From positions 1 to 55,218 of the forward strand of contig NZ_POQU01000015.1 in assembly GCF_002938425.1 (NCBI RefSeq): DNA of 55,218 nucleotides, given 5' to 3'. The notes beneath the pieces are model-generated. The model did not search any database. It was not told the DNA's origin and was given only the letters and a program-made list of their open reading frames with translations. Below, one piece after another: positions 48,960 to 55,218 of the stretch. Numbering within the stretch: position 1 is the stretch's first letter; every line of letters begins with the position of its first letter. The DNA comes from Blastococcus atacamensis (GTDB lineage Bacteria > Actinomycetota > Actinomycetes > Mycobacteriales > Geodermatophilaceae). A program made the translations under genes and the position numbers.

Positions 48960-49571
48960 TCAGCCGGCGTGCGCGACCTCCACGACGACGCGCTGCGGGT
49001 CCTGCAGGAGGTGAACGCGGAACGGCGCCTGGCTCCGGGTGCCGATGAAAGCGGTCGTGGTGCCCTCGAAGGTCGCGAGGAAGTCGACCTCGGTGACGCT
49101 TCCGGTCCCGGTCGCGGTCACCGTGCCCGCCGAGCTGAACTCCTCGATCCCGGTGTCGTAGGGGTAGCCGACACCGGTGATACCCACCTGCAGCACGGCG
49201 TCGCCCTCGAGCTCCACCGGCTCGCCGCGGCCCGGCTCGATCGCCTCCTCGACGTACCGCACGTCCCAGCCCGGGGTGCCGGTGCCACCGAGTTCGAAGA
49301 CGACCTGGTCGAAGCCGTCCTGCGCGGCCACGCGCACGGTGCTGACGGTGAGCAGCGCGTCGTCGGAAGCCGTCCCGGTGTCCGGCTGCGTGTCGCCGGG
49401 AAAACTCGCGGGGTCCGGTGCCGCCGACCCGGTCGCCGAGGTCTCGCCCGCCGTCGCTCCCGCCGAGGACGACGCCGTGTCCGAGCTCCCCTTCTGGGCG
49501 CAGCCCGAGACGAGGGCGAGCGAGACGGCGAGGGCGGGAACGGCCAGGTTGAGGGGAACGCGCACGAGCAC
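48960..49571 (-). CDS. AMIN-like domain lipoprotein
   Basis: This is a 203-residue protein. The signal AVSLALVSGCAQKG has a lipobox, followed by a ~45-residue Ser/Thr/Ala linker. The C-terminal domain (LLTVSTVRVAAQDGFDQVVFELGG, GWDVRYVEEA, LQVGITGVG, FRVHLLQDPQRVVVEVAHAG) matches the actinobacterial AMIN-like domain. Such domains may bind cell-wall polymers. GTG 49571 starts the signal peptide. Confidence 0.82.
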   Translation of the reverse strand: MLVRVPLNLAVPALAVSLALVSGCAQKGSSDTASSSAGATAGETSATGSAAPDPASFPGDTQPDTGTASDDALLTVSTVRVAAQDGFDQVVFELGGTGTPGWDVRYVEEAIEPGRGEPVELEGDAVLQVGITGVGYPYDTGIEEFSSAGTVTATGTGSVTEVDFLATFEGTTTAFIGTRSQAPFRVHLLQDPQRVVVEVAHAG

Positions 49572-49646
49572 AGCCTCGCATCCGAGGACCCCTGGTCAGA
49601 GGAGGCGCGAGGGGCATGTATTGTTCTCGCTGCCCCCGGCGAACGA

Positions 49647-49719
49647 GCCCTCATCGTCTAGCGGTCCAGGACGCCGCCCTTTCAAGGCGGTAGCACGGGT
49701 TCGAACCCCGTTGGGGGCA
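49647..49719 (+). tRNA. tRNA-Glu (anticodon TTC)
   Basis: Acceptor GCCCTCA pairs with TGGGGGC-A; the anticodon arm is CCGCC-CTTTCAA-GGCGG, and the T arm ACGGG-TTCGAAC-CCCGT. The D arm has TCTAGCGG. It is the first of three clustered tRNA genes and no CCA is encoded. Confidence 0.96.
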
Positions 49720-49735
49720 CGATGCACCACAGCAA

Positions 49736-49809
49736 GGCCCTGTAGCGCAGTTGGTTAGCGCGCCGCCCTGTCACGGCGGAGGTCGCGGGTTCGAGTCCCG
49801 TCAGGGTCG
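49736..49809 (+). tRNA. tRNA-Asp (anticodon GTC)
   Basis: Acceptor GGCCCTG pairs with CAGGGTC (one G-U); anticodon arm CCGCC-CTGTCAC-GGCGG, T arm GCGGG-TTCGAGT-CCCGT, discriminator G. It lies 16 bases after tRNA-Glu, so they are probably co-transcribed. Confidence 0.96.
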
Positions 49810-49832
49810 CTCTCCGGTGGAGTCGCCGGGAG

Positions 49833-49906
49833 GGGCAGGTAGCTCAGTCGGTACGAGCGCTCGCCTGAAAAGTGAGAGGTCGGCGGTTCGACCCCGCCCC
49901 TGCCCA
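49833..49906 (+). tRNA. tRNA-Phe (anticodon GAA)
   Basis: Acceptor GGGCAGG pairs with CCTGCCC; anticodon arm CTCGC-CTGAAAA-GTGAG with one mismatch-like pair, T arm GGCGG-TTCGACC-CCGCC, discriminator A. It is followed by a terminator hairpin. Confidence 0.94.
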
Positions 49907-49914
49907 CCCACTGC

Positions 49915-49947
49915 GAACGGGCTCGGCGCGACGCGCCGGGCCCGTTC
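49915..49947. terminator. Hairpin after the tRNA cluster
   Basis: gaacgggc (49915-49922) pairs with gcccgttc (49940-49947), continued inward by cggcgcg/cgcgccg. It is followed by tcgcatt and ends the tRNA operon just before a convergent gene. Confidence 0.75.
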
Positions 49948-49953
49948 TCGCAT

Positions 49954-50991
49954 TCAGGCCCAGCTGCGGTCGCCGGCCACCTGCGCGTAGACCTCGGCGT
50001 GCACCTGCCGCACCGCTTCCCGCTGGCCGTCACGCCACACCCGGTCGGCGGGGCGAGGCATGGGCCGGATGAGCGCGGCACCGATGGCCGCGGTGAGCGA
50101 CACGGCGTCGACGCCGCCCTGCTCGTCGTGGGAGTAGGGCACGACCTCCGACCACTGATCGGCGAACCAGCCGCAGCTCGGCGCGACGACGCGGGTGCCC
50201 ACGTCGCGGCAGACCTCCACGTCGCGGGAGTGCGTGCCGCACGGCTCGGGAAGGACCGCGACGTGCAGCTGCTGCAGCTGCGCCACCCACCCGGCCGCCG
50301 GGAACACCACCAACTCCAGCTGACCGGCCTCGGCCATCGCCGGGATCGCGGGATCGAGCGCCGGCACGTCCGCCTCCTCGACCAGCAGCCGCAACCGGCC
50401 ACCCCCCGACACCGCGCCGGAGACGGCCGCCCGCACGAGCCGGCCCACGTCGGGTACCGAGGCCGATGACGCACCCACGCGCAGCCCCACCAGGCCCCGC
50501 TCGGCGCCGAGCTCGGGATCGGCGACGGCGACCGACGGGTGGGCGACCACGATGGCGGTCCGGCCGTACCGCTCGGCGATGTCGTCGGCCGCTCCCGGGG
50601 TGAGCGTCAGCACGACCTCCGCGATGCCGAGGACGGCCGCCAGGTGGGCGTCGTGGGGTCCGGGCGAGGCCGCTCCCGGGGCGTGCAGCTGGTGCACCGT
50701 GACGACCAGCGGAACCCCCTGGCGCTGCAGCTCCTCGCTCCAGGCCTCCATCGCCGCCGCGTCGAGCCGGCCGTAGCCGACGTGCAGGTGGACGACATCG
50801 ACGTCGCGGGAGTGGGCGGCCAGGTGTGCGTGGTCGAACCAGCAGCTGGGCTCGGCGCCGTTACCGACCCGCGTGACGCCATCGGGCAGGACCGCGTCCA
50901 CGTAGGCGTCACGGTGCGGGATGGTGGCCACGCGGATGCCGGCCCCCGGTAGCGCGGGAAGCCCCGTATCCGGGGGGTGAGCGTGGGTCAC
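49954..50991 (-). CDS. GT-B-fold glycosyltransferase-like protein
   Basis: This is a 345-residue protein with a GT4-like layout. VDVVHLHVGYGRL and VPLVVTVHQLHAPG form the first Rossmann domain; VLTLTPGAADDIAERYG and IVVAHPSV mark the inter-domain region; GLVGLRVGA, LLVEEADVP and LHVAVLPEPCGTHSRDVEVCRDVGTRVVAP form the second domain, with a Glu-containing donor site. The donor and acceptor are unknown. It starts at GTG 50991. Confidence 0.7.
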   Translation of the reverse strand: MTHAHPPDTGLPALPGAGIRVATIPHRDAYVDAVLPDGVTRVGNGAEPSCWFDHAHLAAHSRDVDVVHLHVGYGRLDAAAMEAWSEELQRQGVPLVVTVHQLHAPGAASPGPHDAHLAAVLGIAEVVLTLTPGAADDIAERYGRTAIVVAHPSVAVADPELGAERGLVGLRVGASSASVPDVGRLVRAAVSGAVSGGGRLRLLVEEADVPALDPAIPAMAEAGQLELVVFPAAGWVAQLQQLHVAVLPEPCGTHSRDVEVCRDVGTRVVAPSCGWFADQWSEVVPYSHDEQGGVDAVSLTAAIGAALIRPMPRPADRVWRDGQREAVRQVHAEVYAQVAGDRSWA

Positions 50992-51160
50992 GCGACGGTG
51001 CGTCTCCTCGTACGGTCGAGCATTCCGGCAGCACGATGGTGCCGCTCGGCGATCTCAGGACGTGGCCTCCTGGTTCGGGCCGGTCCGGTATCGCCTACCC
51101 CGGGCGTCCGGCGTCGAACCCGGAACCGACTCCATCGGGTGAGCCCGCGTGCCGGACGCG

Positions 51161-51847
51161 TCACCGGCCCCAGCGGCCCAGCCTGCGCGCGGTGGCGTAT
51201 GCCGGCGCCCGGAATTTGGCCATCGGCCCGTCCGCGACGAGACCCGGCGGCGCGTTCAGGACGGCGTCGAAGCGAAGAGCGGAGTCAAACGGCCCGCGGG
51301 CCGCCGTGCTGCGCAATCGGGCGAACGGCCGCCACTCGCCCTGCCCGACGGCCGCGGCGAGGGTGAAGTCGATCCGGCCCTCCGCGGCCGCCTCGGCCAC
51401 CGGCTCGGGGTCGGAGGAGATCCCGGCGGTCTGCGGAAGAGCCGCGATGCGGATGGTGCCGACGGCCGACCGGAAGCCCATGATCGAGCCGTAGGGGCCC
51501 TCGGCGTCCACCCTCGGCACCGGCACCAGCCGGCTCCACCGGCCCTGTCCGGTGCTCGACAGCAGGAGGTCGACCGGGTCGCGGTCGCCGCCGAGGCGGA
51601 TCGCCAGGCCCAGGACGTCGGGCAACGGAGCGGGTAGCCCGGCGCCGCGCGAGATCCGGACGACGACGGCGTCGCGGCGCACCTCGTCCAGCCATGGCAC
51701 CCCGATCGGCGGCGTGCTCCCGTGGCGCTCCAGCACGCCGTCGAACACCGCCCCCCGCGGGTGCATGGCCCTCCCCCGCCGGTACCTGGCCACCGCCCCG
51801 AGGGGCACGGCCACCGCCTTGCCGGCCAGCTCTGCCAGATCCGTCAC
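51161..51847 (-). CDS. Conserved actinobacterial protein of unknown function
   Basis: This is a 228-residue soluble protein: RGRAMHPRGAVFDGVLERHG, then VPWLDEVRRDAVVVRISRGA, GLPAPLPDVLGLAIRLGGDR, PVDLLLSSTGQGRWSRLVP and FRSAVGTIRIAALPQ. This order is common in actinobacterial proteins often labelled phosphodiesterase, and the HPRG and SRGAGLP parts recall the catalase core, but neither activity can be claimed. GTG 51847 begins the natural N-terminus. Confidence 0.65.
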   Translation of the reverse strand: MTDLAELAGKAVAVPLGAVARYRRGRAMHPRGAVFDGVLERHGSTPPIGVPWLDEVRRDAVVVRISRGAGLPAPLPDVLGLAIRLGGDRDPVDLLLSSTGQGRWSRLVPVPRVDAEGPYGSIMGFRSAVGTIRIAALPQTAGISSDPEPVAEAAAEGRIDFTLAAAVGQGEWRPFARLRSTAARGPFDSALRFDAVLNAPPGLVADGPMAKFRAPAYATARRLGRWGR

Positions 51848-52069
51848 GGCACCGTCCTGCCCGTCCGGCGGCCGGGCTACCCGTCGCATCCCGGACGCTG
51901 CGCGGAGTCCTTCCGCGGGGCTACCGTGGCGGTGGTCGAGGGTTGTCGAACCCTGCTGTGACGGGTGTGACCAGACGGTTCGGACGCAGCGAACTCTGCG
52001 CAAGTCCGCCCGGATGTCTGGAGAGATCTGCCCTGTGGCACGGACCGGTCCCGCCCCTAGGTTCAGAAC

Positions 52070-52285
52070 ATGTTCTCGACGCTCCTGGTCATCGGCGGTG
52101 TTCTGGTCGGCCTGCTCGTTCTGCTGGCCGCGATCGTGAGCCTCAGCGCGCGTCCGGCGACGACCACGCGCACGCCCGCCGGAGTGCGGACGCCGACCTG
52201 GGCCGCGGACGCCGGCCGCCCCCACCCGGACGCGTGGGCTCCGCTCTCCGCCGCGAGCACCAGCGAGATGCCCGCCGTCCGCTGA
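52070..52285 (+). CDS. Small single-pass membrane protein
   Basis: This 71-residue protein has an N-terminal helix (LLVIGGVLVGLLVLLAAIVSL) followed by a Thr/Pro/Ala-rich tail of ~45 residues. The ATG is exactly six bases after TAGGTT (52058-52063), so the message is leaderless. The layout, with an N-out or N-in anchor and a disordered tail, gives no functional hint. Confidence 0.65.
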   Translation: MFSTLLVIGGVLVGLLVLLAAIVSLSARPATTTRTPAGVRTPTWAADAGRPHPDAWAPLSAASTSEMPAVR

Positions 52286-52298
52286 TCGCGCCGGGCGC

Positions 52299-53804
52299 TC
52301 AGCGACCGGTCATCAGATCGGCGGCGCGCTCGCCGATCAGCACCGCGGTGGCCGCGGGTCCGCGGACGGGCACCCGCGGCAGCACCGAGGTGTCGGCCAC
52401 GCGGAGCCCCTCCACACCGCGCACGCGCAACTCCTGGTCCACGACGGCGCCCCGATCGCCGTTCGGCCCCATGCGGGCGGTGCCCGAGAGGTGGACGGCG
52501 GTGGTCAGCCGCTCGGTGATCCAGCCGCGCAGGGCCGCGTCGCCCGCCGGCAGGGCCACCGGATCCCCGACCGCACGCATCGCCCGGCTGCCCAGCAGCT
52601 CGGCGGCCAGCCGCACCCCCTGTCGCATGCGCCGCGCGTCGGCGCCCTCGACCAGGTGCCGGTATTCGACCAGCGGGGGCCGGTCGGGGTCGCCGTCGAC
52701 CAGCGACAGCCGGCTCCGGCTCTCGGTCCGCTGCAGCGCCACGCCCACCTCGACCGGCTGACCGGTCGCTGGCCGCCCGCTCATCACCTGGGCGAACGGC
52801 GCCATCCAGGGCAGCACCTCGAGGTCACCCGGCACCGCGGCGCCGTCGGAAGTGGCGTGCAGGACCCCGTGCAACGGCGCCTCCCCCGGCCCGGCCAGGA
52901 CGCCGTCGCGCGGGGCGAACGGCAGGTGGACGATCGGGTGGTCCGTGGCGCCCTCCCCCACCGGCGCGTCGACCAGGACCTCGATGCCGGCCGCCCGCAG
53001 CCGTGCGGCCGGGCCGATCCCCGACAGCAGCAGCAGGTGTGCCGAGCCCACCGCGCCGGCGCTGAGCACCACCTCGTGCGCCCGGACGTCCCCGGCGGTC
53101 GTGGCGACGCCCACCGCACGGCCGCGCTCGACCAGGACCCGCAGGACCCGCACGCCGCCGCGCACCGTCAGGAGCGGGTCGTCGCGCCGCGGCGCCAGGT
53201 AGGCCGCCGCGGTGCTGACCCGCACCCCGTCGACGACGTTGCGCGGAACGGGCCCGTAGCCGGGCGGGCCTCCGGCGTTCTTGTCCGGTTCGGCCGGCAG
53301 GCCCAGCTCGTCGGCCGCCTCCGCGAGGGCCGCGGCCAGCAGTGGACCGTCCCCGGGGCGGGCCACCGGCATCGGGCCGTCCGCCCCGTGGTCCGGGCGA
53401 TCGCCCAGGTCGCGGTCGCTCTCCAGTCGCCGGAGCACCGGCAGCAGCTCATCCCATCCCCACCGGTCGTTGCCCGCGGCCGCCCAGTCCGCGGCATCGG
53501 CGGGAGTGGGCCGGATGAAGTAGCCGGCGTTGATCGCGCTCGACCCGCCGACGACGCGGCCGCGCGGCACCCGGATCGTCCGGCCGTCGGCCAGCAGCCC
53601 GGGCAGATCCCAGTTCGCCGGATGCCCGGGCACCGCTGCGCGCAGCGTGGAGGCGTCGCGCAGCTCCGCCGGCAGCGGGGAGTCCGCCCCCGCCTCGAGC
53701 ACCAGGACCCGGCGCCCGGCGTCGACCAGCCGGGCGGCCAGCGCGCACCCGGCCGTCCCGGCTCCGACGACGACGACGTCCCAGCCGCCGAGCGGCTCAG
53801 CCAT
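52299..53804 (-). CDS. GMC-family FAD oxidoreductase (MftG-like candidate)
   Basis: This is a 501-residue flavoenzyme. The FAD dinucleotide fold VVVVGAGTAGCALAARL begins near residue 10, followed by the GMC signature GRVVGGSSAINAGYF, SAGAVGSAHLLLLSGIGP (second signature) and the C-terminal LSGTARMG and DTSVLPRVPVRGPAATAVLIGERAAD. The AINAGYFIRPTPADAADW region resembles mycofactocin-system MftG, but no mft genes are present, so this is tentative. The ATG overlaps the end of the acyl-CoA ligase gene by 8 bases. Confidence 0.85.
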   Translation of the reverse strand: MAEPLGGWDVVVVGAGTAGCALAARLVDAGRRVLVLEAGADSPLPAELRDASTLRAAVPGHPANWDLPGLLADGRTIRVPRGRVVGGSSAINAGYFIRPTPADAADWAAAGNDRWGWDELLPVLRRLESDRDLGDRPDHGADGPMPVARPGDGPLLAAALAEAADELGLPAEPDKNAGGPPGYGPVPRNVVDGVRVSTAAAYLAPRRDDPLLTVRGGVRVLRVLVERGRAVGVATTAGDVRAHEVVLSAGAVGSAHLLLLSGIGPAARLRAAGIEVLVDAPVGEGATDHPIVHLPFAPRDGVLAGPGEAPLHGVLHATSDGAAVPGDLEVLPWMAPFAQVMSGRPATGQPVEVGVALQRTESRSRLSLVDGDPDRPPLVEYRHLVEGADARRMRQGVRLAAELLGSRAMRAVGDPVALPAGDAALRGWITERLTTAVHLSGTARMGPNGDRGAVVDQELRVRGVEGLRVADTSVLPRVPVRGPAATAVLIGERAADLMTGR

Positions 53805-55090
53805 CCTTGAGGCCGAGAACCCGGGGCAGGTCCAGCCGGCGCACCTTGCCGGTGGAGGTGCGGGGCAGGTCCGGGAGCGGGTGGAGGGCCTTGGGGCGCT
53901 TGGCCGGCGCGAGGCGGGCCCGGGCCCAGTCGGCCAGCTCACCGGCGTCCGCGTCGCCGACGTAGGCGGCCACCACCCGCTGCCCCCAGTCGGGATCGGG
54001 CACGCCGAAGACGGCGCTCTCCACCACCCCCGGGTGCGCGTCGAGGACCGCCTCCACCTCCGCCGGGTAGACGTTGACCCCGCCGGAGATCACCAGGTCC
54101 TCCCGGCGCCCGTCGAGCCACACGACGCCGTCGTCGTCGACCCGGCCGAGGTCGCCCACTGTCACCCGGTCGCCGCGCCAGGCGGCCGCCGTCTTCTCCG
54201 GAGCACGCCAGTACTCGAAGCGGGCCCACGGCGGCACGGCGCACCAGAGCTGGCCGCGCTCGTCGGTCTCCAGCCGCCGGCCGGGCCGCGCCCGCCCGAC
54301 GCTGCCCGGGTGCGCCAGCCAGTCCTCGGGCGAGCAGACGGTGAACTGGGCCTCCGTGGAGCCGTAGAACTCCCAGACGCTGCCCCCGGGCAGGGCGGCC
54401 AGGGCGGCGCGCTTGAGCGGCTCGGGGCAGGGGGCGCCCGCGTGCACCAGGCGACGGAAGGAGGACCAGTCGACGTCGCCCCGGGCCAGCAGCCGCTGCA
54501 GGTGCGTGGGCACGCAGAAGGCGGTGGTCGGCCGGAGCTCGGTGATCGCGCGAGCGGCCCTGGCGGCGTCGAAGGGCCCGGGCAGCAGCACCTCGCCGCC
54601 GGCCAGGAGCGTGTGGATCGCGAACCGCAGCGGTGCGCTGTGGTGCAGCGGCGAGAGGACCAGGTGCCGGTCGGCCGGGCCGAACCCCCAGAGCTCGATC
54701 TCCTCGGCGGCCAGCGCACGGGCGTCGTCCTCGGTCAGCACGCCCGCCCACACGCCCTTGCGGCGGCCGGTGGTGCCCGACGTGTAGTGCATCGGCCGGG
54801 CCAGCGGCACGTCGGCGAGGTCCGCCTCGTCCTCGCCGAGAAGGCGCCCGGGCTCGTCGCCCGCGTCGAGCGCGGGGTCGGCGTCCTCCGCGAGGGCCGC
54901 GCGCTCCGCAGCCGGCAGGGCGGGGTCCAGCACCACCGGCAGGATGCCCGTGCGCAGGGCCCCGAGCACCACGGCCAGCAGCTCCGGCGACGCCGCGGCC
55001 GAGACCAGCAGCCGGTCGCCTCGGCCCAGCCCCGCGGCGGCCAGGGAGGCGGCCGCGCGCCGCTGGTCGCGCTCACTGCCGGCGCTGTTC
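53797..55090 (-). CDS. AMP-binding acyl-CoA ligase, N-terminus cut by contig end
   Basis: About 431 residues are visible of an ANL-family adenylating enzyme. YTSGTTGRRKGVW is the ATP loop (A3), EFYGSTEAQF the A5 motif, DLGRVDDDG the A7 region, DLVISGGVNVYP A8 and STGKVRR A10 with the catalytic Lys. It activates a carboxylic acid as acyl-AMP and transfers it to CoA. The ~100-residue N-terminal part is missing because the sequence becomes adapter at 55091. It is upstream of and overlapping the GMC oxidoreductase. Confidence 0.9.
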
Positions 55091-55218
55091 CTGTCTCTTA
55101 TCCCCCTCTGACGCTGCCGACGAAGAGGATAGTTGAGAACTCCGTGGTCGCAGTATACTTAAAACAACAAAAATATAACTACAACAATTAGATGTACTTA
55201 TAATCAAATTAGAATAAA
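55091..55218. other. Nextera adapter and low-complexity tail at contig end
   Basis: From ctgtctctta at 55091 the sequence is Tn5 mosaic/Nextera Read 1 adapter (ctgacgctgccgacga), then agaggata, which matches an i5 index (S503 type) in reverse complement, then a degraded P5 tail and A/T-rich noise. It is not genomic. Confidence 0.93.

Noticed and set aside
52299-53804. Firm call as mycofactocin MftG
   Set aside because: The sequence style is suggestive, but no mftA-F genes are in the window, so only a GMC oxidoreductase is claimed.

Overview
The window is one complete contig from a very GC-rich actinobacterium. The gene set fits Geodermatophilaceae or a close relative (Blastococcus, Geodermatophilus, Modestobacter type): FadE5-like and GCDH-like acyl-CoA dehydrogenases, DUF2236, Mqo, a PhaC/PhaZ pair, AMIN-like lipoproteins, and many leaderless genes. 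This placement is inferred from gene content and not tested. Both ends are library artefact: positions 1-88 and 55091-55218 are degraded Nextera/P5 adapter, and 89-117 is a fold-back copy of 167-195. Genomic sequence runs from about 118 to 55090.

Chromosomal left part (118-25177). It holds the cysQ end, cysD and cysN (sulfate activation, with a minus-strand membrane-protein ORF wedged between cysD and cysN), a cytochrome P450, an anti-sigma-type ATPase divergent from a small HTH protein, and hrpA, whose 3' end is tandemly duplicated. Next come a MarR-MFS drug-efflux operon, a large acyl-CoA dehydrogenase, a second MFS pump, a YihY-type membrane protein, a hemerythrin protein and a glutaryl-CoA-dehydrogenase-like enzyme. 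The part closes with a PHA synthase/PHA depolymerase pair, a membrane-anchored protein family sharing a GT-x-STARYE motif, and a DUF2236 oxygenase.

Integrated element (25178-42216, about 17 kb). A 49-bp direct repeat containing the 3' half of tRNA-Lys(TTT) bounds an island with a tyrosine integrase, an excisionase, HTH regulators and paired integrase arm sites at both ends. No conjugation, capsid or recognised replication gene was seen, so it looks like a defence-carrying integrative element. Its cargo is a left operon coding for a nucleoside-phosphorylase-fold protein, a NACHT ATPase with HEAT-like repeats, a cytidine-deaminase-fold protein and a protein ending in a Cap15-like beta-barrel; this is the best candidate for an undescribed anti-phage system. 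A DUF6615-like PD-(D/E)XK protein follows. An oppositely oriented operon then codes for an Eco29kI-type GIY-YIG endonuclease, a C5 methyltransferase, Vsr, a small protein, a SpoT/MESH1-like HD protein and a membrane protein. The methyltransferase promoter carries two CCGCGG sequences as an inverted repeat, the site known for Eco29kI.

Chromosomal right part (42217-55090). It holds the restored tRNA-Lys, mqo, a lipoprotein gene with two compensating frameshifts, a DUF2231-Rieske protein, GtrA, a membrane metallophosphoesterase and two lipoproteins flanking a 44-bp perfect palindrome. These are followed by a tRNA-Glu/Asp/Phe cluster, a GT-B glycosyltransferase-like protein, an unknown conserved protein, a GMC oxidoreductase (MftG-like candidate) and an acyl-CoA ligase cut by the contig end.
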